A stretch of DNA of 30,792 nt from Chara braunii. Taxonomy: Eukaryota; Streptophyta; Charophyceae; Charales; Characeae. The notes under the pieces were generated by a model. It searched no databases. It saw only the letters and a list, made by a program, of their open reading frames with translations, and had not been told where the DNA came from. The stretch spans positions 959,444 through 990,235 of the forward strand of contig BFEA01000146.1 of the NCBI GenBank assembly GCA_003427395.1, written 5' to 3'. The translations under genes were made by a program, and so were the position numbers. Shown here one piece after another: positions 10,855-18,574 of the stretch (position 1 is the first letter of the stretch; every line of letters starts with the position of its first letter).

Positions 10855-11945
10855 GATCTACAACAAGCGAAGGAGGGAGCTCAGTGCCTTCCGAAGAGAT
10901 TAGTGAACAACAGATTAGGCCTTCGAACGGTGTTGGAAGAATTTTGGCCCGCTACTCTCAAAAGGTTGTACATGTGTCGTAACCAAGCAAGGACACTAGG
11001 TTCTGAACAGATTATCCCCATGTACTCCCAAAAAATTGCCAAGGCGAAAAATCGAAAAACAAAAAACAAAAAAAGAAAACAAAAGGCTAACTAATTCAAT
11101 CGAGAACAACTTTAAACAAGGAGATGAAGCATTTATCGAAACCAGTCGAATCGACTTCTACAACAAGAGGAGGGGGAGGGGGAGGCTAAGTGCCTAATAG
11201 ACTAGTGAACAGCAGATTACAACACGCATCAGGCATTCGAGCGGGGCCGGAAGAATTCTGGCCCGCTACCTTCGAAGGGTTGTACACGTGTCGTAACCCA
11301 GTAAGGACACTAGGTTCCGAACATATTATCCATATGCACTCCCAAAAAAATAATAATAACTAAGGCGAAAAATCGAATAACAAAACGGAAAATGGCTAAC
11401 TTTCTCAATCGAAAACAACTTTAAACAAGGAGATGAAACATTTATCGAAACCAGCGAATCGACTTCTTCAACAAAAGGAGGGGGAGGCCAAGTGTCTTCC
11501 GAAAAAAACTAGTGAACAACAGATTACAACACGTATCAGGCCTTCGAGTGGGGCTGGAGGAATTCTGGCCTGCTATCTTCGAAAGGTTGTACACATGTCG
11601 TAACCAAGCAAGGACATTAGGTTCCGAACAGATTATCCATACGTATTCCCAGAAATAACCAGGGAGAAAAATCGAACAACAAAACAGAGAATGGCTAACT
11701 ATTTCAATTGAAACTAGCTTTTACACAAGGAGATGAAGCATTTATCGAAACCAGCGAATTGAATTTTACAACAAGAGGAGGGAGAGGCTAAGCGTCACTG
11801 CAGATTACTTCATATGTATTGAAAAATTGAAGCGAAAAAAACAACAAAAAAAACATAAAAGATAAAAAATGGCTAACTATTTCAATCGAAAAAGATTTTC
11901 ACAAGGAGACGAAGCATTTAGCAAAAACCAGCGAAAAAAACTTGA
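10855..11945. repeat. tandem array of a ~300-bp unit, about 3.5 copies
   Basis: Units begin with CTACAACAAG-type sequence and purine runs near 10855, 11158, 11467 and 11766. In order, each carries AGTGAACAACAGATTA, GGCC.TTCGA, GAATT.TGGCC.GCTA, TTGTACA.GTGTCGTAACC, an A-rich stretch with AAAATCGAA, GGCTAACTA and GGAGATGAAGCATTTATCG. The last unit is shortened and more A-rich. Copies differ by scattered substitutions and small indels, and the frame in the first unit is not kept open in the others, so it is not a coding repeat. Confidence 0.88.
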
Positions 11946-11949
11946 TCAA

Positions 11950-12268
11950 GTAAACGAAGCAGTTATTTATAAAGCCAATTATTCAAAGCACCAATATATC
12001 TTTAGCAACGGGCAGTGGGTAAGGGTAAGGTGACTGGTCTGGGTAGGGGCAGTGAGGGAAAGGAAGGGCGAAGACGATGAAAAGGACAGAAAGAAAGAAA
12101 GGAAAAAGACAAAGGACGAGAACCCGCATCAAGCTTTTGACTGGACAGATCGTCGCATCTGTGCGCTGCGTCCGCTGGCTGACTCGTGGGAGGGGGTGGC
12201 TTATCCCTGAGGCCTTTCTGCTGCAGCCACATTGCAACGTCATCAGATGGTATCAATCTTCCTTGGTT
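11950..12268. other. no supported gene
   Basis: The spacer between the tandem array and the hydrophobic frames has purine-rich stretches at 12057-12115. I see nothing else. Confidence 0.35.
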
Positions 12269-12610
12269 TCATAAGATTCGTGAAACAAGGACGATACACA
12301 GAGTGAAGGGGATGGCGGTGAGGATGGTGATTGCAATGGAGAGGGGGAGAGATAGGGGGAGAGAGATTAGCCATTTGGTCGAGTGGTAGGAGCGTAGGGG
12401 GGATGGAGGGGGAGGAGGAGGAGGAGGTGGGAGAGGATTCTGTGACTTCGCCATCTGGAGGTTGCTGGCCGCTTGTTCTCTGCTTGCCGTGGTGCCGTGC
12501 TCGAGCGGTAGTGCCGCGATGAAAAGGATAAAGGCAAGACCGACTAGGAATGCTAGATATGCCATAAAGCCGCAAATCGTTGTTTTCGTATTTTCTTCGC
12601 TGCCCGCCAT
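12269..12610 (-). CDS. hydrophobic ORF in frame with upstream ORF, possible membrane protein part
   Basis: Starts MAGSEENTKTT, six bases after the stop of the frame at 12617-13075 and in the same reading frame. Residues about 12-35 form a membrane segment (CGFMAYLAFLVGLAFILFIA). After residue 60 comes a run of nine Pro and then sequence with simple-repeat character, so only the first ~40 residues look gene-like. Together the two frames could be one small membrane protein of about 190 residues with several spans, broken by a TAG. A CASP-like/MARVEL type 4-span protein is a guess only, from the Ala-rich span and the total length. Confidence 0.27.
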   Translation of the reverse strand: MAGSEENTKTTICGFMAYLAFLVGLAFILFIAALPLEHGTTASREQAASNLQMAKSQNPLPPPPPPPPPSPLRSYHSTKWLISLPLSLPLSIAITILTAIPFTLCIVLVSRIL

Positions 12611-12616
12611 GGCTTG

Positions 12617-13075
12617 CTAGTGCTGCTCGGCTAATACGATAGCTGCAGCTGTGATGGCACAAAAGAAGGTGGCTGCTGCTGCAGAAGCCGCGTCAATATA
12701 GGCGAATGCTGCACAAAGAAGCGCTGGTTGCTGGCGAGAGGGCGCAAGAAGTGCCTGCTCCGTGGTGAGTGCTCCAATGAGGGATCTAGCCAGCATAAGG
12801 TTGGGAAGCGCCGCGAGGCAGAACAAGGCCAGTAGCGTTGTTACAAGCGATCTGGCGAGGGAGGGAGAGACAACTATAGGACACCGTGGCGCATCATCCA
12901 TGCTTGCTGGTGGTGCGCTAGGAGTCGCATCTGTGCAGGCAAGAAAGCTGGGGGCGAGCGCGTAGTGCGAAGACGGGAAAGATAGCTTAGTGGGAAGGGA
13001 CGAGGACATGATAGGAAGGGATCGGGTTCTCGAGGGATGCGAGGCGCTGCACTGCTGCTGCTGGAGGCTGCTCAA
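12617..13075 (-). CDS. hydrophobic ORF ending in in-frame TAG, possible membrane protein
   Basis: 152 codons. The first ~70 residues are Ser/Pro/Thr-rich. A hydrophobic segment follows (VTTLLALFCLAALPNLML), then a long Ala-rich one (FAYIDAASAAAATFFCAITA) that could be one long or two short spans. The frame ends with TAG at 12617-12619, then CAA GCC, then the ATG of the next frame with no shift. Removing the TAG would give a continuous frame, so this may be a pseudogene with a nonsense change, a recoded stop, or a base error. No family is firmly recognised. Confidence 0.3.
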   Translation of the reverse strand: MSSLQQQQCSASHPSRTRSLPIMSSSLPTKLSFPSSHYALAPSFLACTDATPSAPPASMDDAPRCPIVVSPSLARSLVTTLLALFCLAALPNLMLARSLIGALTTEQALLAPSRQQPALLCAAFAYIDAASAAAATFFCAITAAAIVLAEQH

Positions 13076-13079
13076 TCTT

Positions 13080-13467
13080 TGCCCGGTACTTCCGTGATGC
13101 GTGGATCGAGGAGCTGCGGCTCAGAAGAATACCGTCTCTTGATCGTGCACTTCCCTCCGGGCCGCGAGCGCATCGAGGTCCAAGGGGAAGTCCATGCCGG
13201 CCGCTACGTTCGTTCACAGAAGAGTGCGTCAAAAAAAGTCCTCCGAAAATGCCGGCGGATTGTCGCGTCTGCTTCGATGATGATCCTTGGTCTCTTGTTC
13301 GTTCCTTCCTAAATACTACGCCTCCTTACTACTCGGGTTTATTTACTACCTCTGACTACACTTGAAAGGACGGCCCGCTTTATTTTTCAAAAATTGGCGT
13401 CTAGTTGCTATCTGCACAGGATATCATCGACGCCTAGCTAGCCTGTCGACCTCGTGTTACTTCCGGG
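13080..13467. other. no supported gene
   Basis: The sequence upstream (on the minus strand) of the hydrophobic frames is moderately GC-rich. I see no clear core promoter element or repeat. Confidence 0.35.
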
Positions 13468-13487
13468 GTGTGTGTGTGTGTGTGTGC
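13468..13487. repeat. short (TG)10 microsatellite
   Basis: Ten TG units. Confidence 0.9.
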
Positions 13488-13489
13488 CT

Positions 13490-14015
13490 GGCCAAGCACC
13501 TTTCCATTTCTGGCCTAGGCAGGGTTTCGAACCTCGTGTTTCTCTTCCCCGGGGGGGGTCCCTTCGAAATAGGAATGACCCGGTCATGGACACGGAAAAG
13601 GGGGGAGGGGGGCGGGTGGTGGGCTAGATGTGCCGATGCCGTCCGAAAGAGGAAAACAAGACAAAATACAAAATACAAAATAAAAAAAGGAAAACAATAA
13701 AACAACGCAAAGGGAAAGGAACTGGGCAGAAGGAACAGGAAACGGGGGAGAAAAACTTTGACGAATTGTCCCATTAGCGATCTGACGGGTCTACTGATAT
13801 GGGCAAGGGATAAAAGGGGTTTTAAGGCCGTAGTGGGAAACAGTATCACATGGGGTCGTGACGTGACTCTGAAGTTCTTATCTGTTCGCTTGCTGCTGCG
13901 GCTGAGTGGCTGCGCCAGTGGTCCTGGGTTGCCGTCGCTCCTGTCGGTCCTTGGGCTCCTAATTCTGCTGTTTCCATCCACCTTTTGCCGCTCTTCTTCT
14001 GTCTCTAATCCTGTG
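13490..14015. other. no supported gene
   Basis: Mixed DNA with a G run at 13551-13558 and an A-rich stretch at 13655-13705. The long minus-strand frame here (13457-14083) crosses microsatellites at both ends and is rich in Phe, Leu, Ser and Pro, without a domain. Confidence 0.4.
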
Positions 14016-14018
<3 letters not shown>

Positions 14019-14052
<34 letters not shown>

Positions 14053-14322
14053 ATCGGGGGGGGGGCGACCACCAATCAATCAATCAATCAATCAGTCAAT
14101 CAATCAATCAATCAATCAATCAAACAATGCAGATTTTTTTTTTTTTTTTTTCTTGTGAGCGGGTGGGATTGGGGTTGCGCAACCCCAATCAGCCCCCCTT
14201 CCCCCCCCCTCCCCCCCCCCCCCCCCCCCACCCCCTCCCCGTCCCACGGCTGCAAAGTTGCGCGACCGTGGACTTGGCCCCGCATGGCCGCCTCCGGGGG
14301 GGATTCACTGTTCTGGCCTAGG
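14019..14322 (-). repeat. (TG)n-(AATC)n-poly(T) tail plus GC-rich repeat, copy 2
   Basis: (TG)n at 14019-14051, a G run, (AATC)n at 14073-14122 and a T run at 14134-14151 precede a GC-rich body matching 330-545. The T-run and simple-repeat order is the reverse of 4483-4611. Read on the minus strand this is a GC-rich body, poly(A), (TTGA)n and (CA)n, as expected for a retroelement that ends in a slippage-grown tail. Confidence 0.6.
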
Positions 14323-14339
14323 CAGGCAATGCCAGGTGT

Positions 14340-14432
14340 AGCTCTTTCAAGCCAGCGCCAATGTATCCTTACTGCACATAAGCATCATCAGCACACCAAG
14401 TAACAATGTCACCAGCGCCAGGTAATGGTGAT
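14340..14432 (-). repeat. dispersed repeat, inverted partner of 18472-18564
   Basis: The reverse complement matches 18472-18564 with few differences (mostly C/T and G/A, plus a few transversions), from ATCACCATTACCTGGCGCTG to GGCTTGAAAGAGC. On the minus strand it lies just beyond the LTR and primer-binding site at 14441-14602, so it may be the internal region of that LTR element. Confidence 0.8.
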
Positions 14433-14440
14433 CTCGAACC

Positions 14441-14602
14441 AGCTCAGATACCAAATTGCAAGGAATCTGAGCGAGAGAGATAAACAGAAAACCAAGTTGC
14501 AAATCATGCAGAAGTCCAGATAGTCATGTAACAAGCAGAGAGCTCAAATGCACCAAGCTTTCATCCAAATAAGAGCGATACAATGAACTAGTGAGCCAAC
14601 AC
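14441..14602 (-). mobile_element. short LTR with primer-binding site (TRIM or Copia-like), left copy
   Basis: On the minus strand the LTR runs from TGTTGGCTCACTAG at 14602 to CCTTGCA at 14457, about 146 bases with TG...CA ends. Two bases later it has TTGGTATCTGAGCT (14454-14441), close to the initiator-Met-tRNA primer-binding site used by many plant LTR elements. A related LTR in the opposite orientation ends at 15083. The very short LTR suggests a TRIM-type non-autonomous element. No gag or pol sequence is visible. Confidence 0.65.
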
Positions 14603-14814
14603 AGTATTCAATGTTAGTACTATTGTATGGCGCCCAGTGCCCAGCCTACTCGCAGCGGGGCGCCAAGTGGTCATAGCTGGGTTGGAGGGGCGCGGGCAGG
14701 TGATGAGACGATAGTGGTCTTCAGGGACGGAGGCGCAGGTGTGCGTGGACAAATTTTGATGAGGGGATGCGAGAGAACGTACCTGGTGTATGTGGGAGGT
14801 TGGCATTTAGGGAC

Positions 14815-15083
14815 ATTAGCTCACTAGTTGAGTCTAGTTCATTGTTTTTTTTTGTTTTTTTTTTTTTGGAAAACATGCTCCAATCTATTCGTGGGGAGCA
14901 GCACGTGCTGGGAGTCGGGCCCAACATCCCATATGAAGACATTGCTCACTAGTTCATTGTATCGCTCTTATTTGGATGAAATTTGGTGCATTTGATTTCT
15001 CTGCTTGTTACATGACTATCTGGACTTCTCCGTGATTTTGCAACTTGGTTTTCTCTTTACCACTCTCGCTCATATTCCTTGCA
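14815..15083 (+). mobile_element. short LTR, right copy, interrupted by a SINE-like insertion
   Basis: From GCTCACTAG at 14819 to CCTTGCA at 15083 this matches the left LTR in opposite orientation, including TCGCTCTTATTTGGATGAAA and TTACATGACTATCTGGACTT. An insertion with a T-rich end (14845-14948) splits it near its start. The plus-strand element continues rightward from here, but no gag or pol reading frame follows. Confidence 0.62.
14845..14948 (-). mobile_element. SINE-like insertion with poly(A) tail and 11-bp target duplication
   Basis: A T run, interrupted once, leads into the block shared with 17277-17332 (56 bases, four differences, all transitions). The flanking string CTAGTTCATTG occurs at 14834-14844 and again at 14949-14959, a good candidate target-site duplication, and the left LTR has this string once. 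The minus strand carries GGGCCCGACTCCC, a weak match to an internal RNA polymerase III B box. The 5' part is short, so the copy is truncated. Confidence 0.6.
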
Positions 15084-15085
15084 AT

Positions 15086-15099
15086 TTGGTATCGGAGCT
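15086..15099 (+). other. retrotransposon primer-binding site, initiator-Met type
   Basis: TTGGTATCGGAGCT lies two bases after the LTR end. It differs from the common plant primer-binding string by one base. It supports calling the preceding block an LTR. Confidence 0.65.
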
Positions 15100-15650
15100 G
15101 AAGTTTGTTGCGGGTGATGAAGGTTTGCGCGTCGACACGATCTCAGGGTTTCGGATTTGATTGATTATGTATTGCCTGCTTGTCTTCTCTATTTTGATTC
15201 CTAAGCTCGCGTGTTGTAACCCTTGATGCTCATCAAATGATGATGATCTAATTCAAAATTTTTGATTTTTTCTGATTCCTAAGTTTGTATATTGTAATCC
15301 TTGATGCTTAATCGAGTGAATCTTGATTGTTCTAATTATGTGCTTTAATTTCCTATTAATTCCAATACGTTGTGTTCTGATTTCCTATCTCTGATATCAA
15401 TCACATATCAACCATAAATTTGAAAATCCTTTCGGATATACAAATCTAAAAGCTATCACATATGTCTAAAAAGTCATCGCATAAGTCTAACTCTTAATTT
15501 GGAAATTGTTTCGTCTCTTGATACTGATACTTATAAATCAGATTTTGAATCCTAATCTCTTGATTTTCATGACTCAACTCGGTTGCATGAAGTTTTGATA
15601 CTCATAAATCAGCTTTCGAAATCTAATCCCTTGATTTTCATGACTCAACT
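15100..15650. other. AT-rich DNA after the primer-binding site, no ORF
   Basis: It contains degenerate short repeats such as TTGATTTTCATGACTCAACT (15560 and 15633 areas) and AATCCTTGATGCT-type strings (15215 and 15295). It could be the decayed internal region of the LTR element, but no gag or pol residues can be read. Confidence 0.4.
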
Positions 15651-15789
15651 TGGTTTTTAAATTCGGATTGCCCTCCCCTGATGAGTTAGCTTTGGTTAGG
15701 GGCAGGCATGTGAAGGTACTGATCAGTTTTGGAGGTTTGGGTAGGGCTGGCAAGTTTCAGATGGTGGATCACTTTTGGTTTTCTTTTGC

Positions 15790-16330
15790 GAACTATGTGG
15801 TGGAGGACGTCGGCTTGTCGCAAGAGGAAGTCGAGGGTTGTCCGCTTTCATTTTTTCTTCCTCTCGCTAACTATGGGTAAAGGAGGTCGGCTTGTCGTGG
15901 GATGCAGTTGAATAAGGGGGTTAGGAAGAGTGTGGGTGGGGATCGGATGTCCTTTACTTGCCTATGGAACACGCGTGGGACTGAAGTGGAGGGGGAAAGT
16001 TTGTTTTTTGGTAATATTGCGTCCCGCTGGTGAGGAGGGCTAGATGGCGGGATTGGTTTAGGGCACAACTGCAGTTGAGATGGTGGCTTAGCTGTTGTAA
16101 GTCTATGCCGGAAGGTGGTAAGGGGATGAGAGGTTAGGGTGATGCGCCTGCTTTGTGATGGAGTGAACTATTTTTTCCTCCTCCTTCGAACTATGTGGTG
16201 GAGGAGGTCGGCTTGTCATAGAAAGAGGAAGAATTGAAGTTTGTCTTTCATCACTATGGGTTTTTGATGAAGTCGTTGGTCTATTATTCTTCTTCCCGAG
16301 CAATGTGGTGGAGGAGGTCAACTCATCGGG
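15790..16330. repeat. short interspersed local repeat, four copies
   Basis: A motif of the form CTATGTGGTGGAGGAGGTCG followed by GCTTGTCG occurs near 15792, 15870 (shortened), 16190 and 16300 with small changes, each after a CTTC/TTCG-rich stretch. Spacing is irregular (78 to 320 bases). The plus strand is G-rich throughout. No reading frame is maintained. Confidence 0.6.
16008..16145 (+). repeat. local duplication, copy 1 (copy 2 at 16915-17055)
   Basis: Shared order of motifs: GGGCTAG or GGGTTAG, then GGGCACAAC or GGGTACAGC, GAGATGGTGGCT, TAAGTCT..GCCGGA and GGGGATG. A third partial copy starts near 17080 (GATATCAAGCATCCTAGTAG). Confidence 0.6.
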
Positions 16331-16549
16331 AGATGAAGAAGAGTAGGGGGTGAACGGAAATAGGAGGAGGGCTGACTGTGTTCTATAAGAAAAAAAAATC
16401 TCTAAAAAAAAATAGATCTCAGGGTTGACTATACGCGGATGGTTGATTGGTGGTCTTAAGAATGTTTTTGGACCCTGGGTCCTAGCAATTCTTCTTAGGT
16501 GGCTTCGATGCTGTTAGACTCAGTGACCTATGACTGTTCAATGCCAGAA

Positions 16550-16755
16550 CGACGTTGGCCGGTGTTGGGGTATTGCCCTGTGACCTGCTAACGAAGGAGC
16601 GTGAGGCCTGGTAGAGAGATCTAGGCATGCTTTAGGGTGGGTATTTCACAGGACAACTAAGGGTTGCTGCTGGGACGACGCTGGTCGGAGCTGGGGTGAG
16701 TTGTGTTGCCCTATAACCGAGCAAGATGTGGGGGTGTGAGACCTGGAAGAGCTCG
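16550..16755 (+). repeat. tandem duplication, ~127-bp period
   Basis: The sequence CGACGTTGGCCGGTGTTGGG...GAGGCCTGGTAGAGAGATC near 16550 is repeated, diverged, as CGACGCTGGTCGGAGCTGGG...GAGACCTGGAAGAGCTC near 16677. It is G-rich on the plus strand and has no kept frame. Confidence 0.6.
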
Positions 16756-16914
16756 GCAGGGAGTAGGACAGTGTTGGAGTGCTTTGGAAGGGTTAGTTAG
16801 GGATTTTGAGGGTTTTTTAGCATTTGTAGAACCTAGGAGGTCTATTTCTATGTTTTCCGTATTGCTCAGACGTTTTCTAAAGAGACTTAGGTGAGTGGGA
16901 GAAGGAGAAGGTGG

Positions 16915-17055
16915 GATATTACGCGTCCTACTCGCAAGAGGGTTAGCTGGCAGGACAGGAATAGGGTACAGCAGCAACAGAGATGGTGGCTCTGCTGCAG
17001 TAAGTCTTGCCGGAGTGAGGTACAGGGGATGGATTGAGGGTTTGCGTCTTTTAGG
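16915..17055 (+). repeat. local duplication, copy 2 of 16008-16145
   Basis: See the motifs listed for copy 1. Downstream, GGTGAGTGGGA.AAG precedes a partial third copy near 17080, so the unit in this part may include that string. Confidence 0.6.
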
Positions 17056-17216
17056 TGAGTGGGAAAAGTAGATGGTGGGATATCAAGCATCCTAGTAGTA
17101 CGGGGGCTAGCTGGTAGGATGAAAAAGAGGATTGATGGGGGGCTCCAGAGTCGGTTTCTGAATCTTGTCCAATGCTGAAGTTTGTCGTACTCTCCTAAGT
17201 AGCTCAATTTTTTTTC

Positions 17217-17371
17217 TTAGCCAAAGCCGGGTAATGGCCCCGGTATCTCAAATTTTCAAAATTCGATGAAATTTTCCATATGGGACGCTGGGCCCGATTC
17301 CCAGCACGTGCTACTCCCCACGAATAGATTGGAGTCTTGTTCCCTAAAAAAAAAAAAAAAAAAAAAAAAAA
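17217..17371 (+). mobile_element. SINE-like element with poly(A) tail
   Basis: The sequence from TTAGCCAAAGCCGGGTAATG to about 27 A at 17346-17371 contains GGGCCCGATTCCC, similar to an RNA polymerase III B box, and the palindrome CACGTG. Its last ~70 bases match, inverted, the insertion at 14845-14948, and more weakly 632-750. It sits immediately before the LINE remnant. No clear target duplication is seen. Confidence 0.55.
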
Positions 17372-18288
17372 GGACACTTCAACAGTACTCCAAAATCTGG
17401 AACTCTCTGACCGCCAAGTCGCTAGGGCTGATCTAGCTAGAGATCCGTTTTGGATTGATCTGTTAAAAACATGGAGGAAATTACCTCTCACAGATGAAAC
17501 GGCACCTGAAAGATGGGAAGAGGTATGCCCACAGCCACTATTCAACAACACACTCGTCAGAGACTCCCAAGGCTATACCCTTAATTGTTCAGATTCACCT
17601 TGGAAAGTGTGGATCAAAAATGAAATTACATGCATCAGGCCCGGACATCTGGAACACTGTGGACAGAGACTGGATGGGCCCGTCGATTCTTCATGGAAGA
17701 CTAAGATACAGTCACCATCAGAAAAAGCCCTGGAACAAATAATTGACATAGTTCCCTTGGAAAAAGGACCCACTCTTACCCCAAGCGATTGGGTGTCCAT
17801 ATCTGATCAACCAGGATTGGTGGGAAATGTAGTTGAAGTCCGCACTATAGAAGACATTTTATGTCTATATTTGATCAAGGAGAGGATGGATACCTAAAGT
17901 CAAGACCACAGCAGCAAACCGGATGGTTCAAGAAGGACATACTATTTAGGATCAGGGTCCTAACGATCAAAGAAAAGTGGTTGGCCTATAAACCAGACAC
18001 TCCCATTTCCCACCTCCCCTTAGATCCGGTATGCTGGTCCTGATCTTCTGAGACAACCACAAGATGCCCTCACACTAAAATACTTCATACACTATCAGTC
18101 AAGTCCATTTACAAGATGCTTCGTCCCAAGGTAAATATAAAGGATAAAATAGAAGACCGATGGATGAAACACCTAAATGTGAGCAAAGAAGAGTTGCGAC
18201 CGGTCAAGTGGTTCCATTCCATCAAATCTAGACCTGCCAAAATGACATCGCTACAGTGGCAAATCACTCATCGCTGCTTACTCACTAA
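17372..18288 (+). pseudogene. LINE ORF2 remnant, post-reverse-transcriptase region
   Basis: The frame to 17897 includes WIDLLKTWRKLPLTDETAPE and then PQPLFNN, a type of sequence common just after the reverse transcriptase domain in non-LTR retrotransposon polyproteins. The frame is then lost by a shift between about 17860 and 17895 and continues in another register (KEKWLAYKPDTPISHLPLDP). It is cut by TGA at 18041-18043 and continues (KILHTLSVKSIYKMLRPK, then SLQWQITHRCLLTN), which fits the C-terminal region leading towards the cysteine/histidine zinc-binding motif. That motif is missing because a hAT-like element begins at 18289. No endonuclease or catalytic YADD box is in the window. At least three lesions make it inactive. 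Confidence 0.72.
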
Positions 18289-18414
18289 CTGCGTAGCACG
18301 GCGAACGTGTTTGCGACCCTTTCTGTTCGGGCGAACACGTTCTCCCGTTCGCGCGAACGGGTCGAGAACACGTTCGCGAGAACGTATTTTCGAGGCCCGC
18401 GAACGGGAGTGCAT
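18289..18414 (+). mobile_element. hAT-like element end, truncated
   Basis: It starts CTGCGTAGCACGGCGAACGTG, nearly the same as the 3' end (reverse complement) of the complete element at 24268-24616. A dense array of GCGAAC/GTTCGC words follows. It interrupts the LINE remnant and is cut off by the artificial junction at 18415, so its other end and any target duplication (CTCACTAA on the left) cannot be seen. Confidence 0.7.
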
Positions 18415-18452
18415 CTGTCTCTTATACACATCTAGATGTGTATAAGAGACAG
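18415..18452. other. artificial Tn5 mosaic-end junction (Nextera mate-pair type)
   Basis: CTGTCTCTTATACACATCT at 18415-18433 is followed directly by its exact reverse complement at 18434-18452. This 38-base palindrome is the circularisation junction of transposase-based mate-pair libraries. Translating it gives the well-known spurious peptide YTHLDVYKRQ. It is not part of the genome, and it marks a chimeric join. Confidence 0.97.
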
Positions 18453-18471
18453 GTATTGGAAAAAAAAAAAA

Positions 18472-18573
18472 ATCACCATTACCTGGCGCTGGCGACATTG
18501 TTACTTGGTGTGCTAATGATGCCTCTGTGCAGTAAGGATACATTGCCGCTGGCTTGAAAGAGCGACACCCGGG
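18472..18573 (+). repeat. dispersed repeat, inverted partner of 14340-14432
   Basis: Starts ATCACCATTACCTGGCGCTG straight after a 13-A run. It matches the reverse complement of 14340-14432 and about ten further bases. It lacks the LTR and primer-binding site seen next to the other copy. Confidence 0.8.
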
Positions 18574-18574
18574 T

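Noticed and set aside
13522-13535. GGTTCGAAACC on the minus strand, a perfect-looking tRNA B box
   Set aside because: No A box or cloverleaf can be formed at the proper distance upstream on that strand.
18268-18543. Minus-strand frame containing VSYTHLDVYKRQ
   Set aside because: This peptide is the translation of the Tn5 mosaic-end palindrome and is a known contaminant signature, not a protein.
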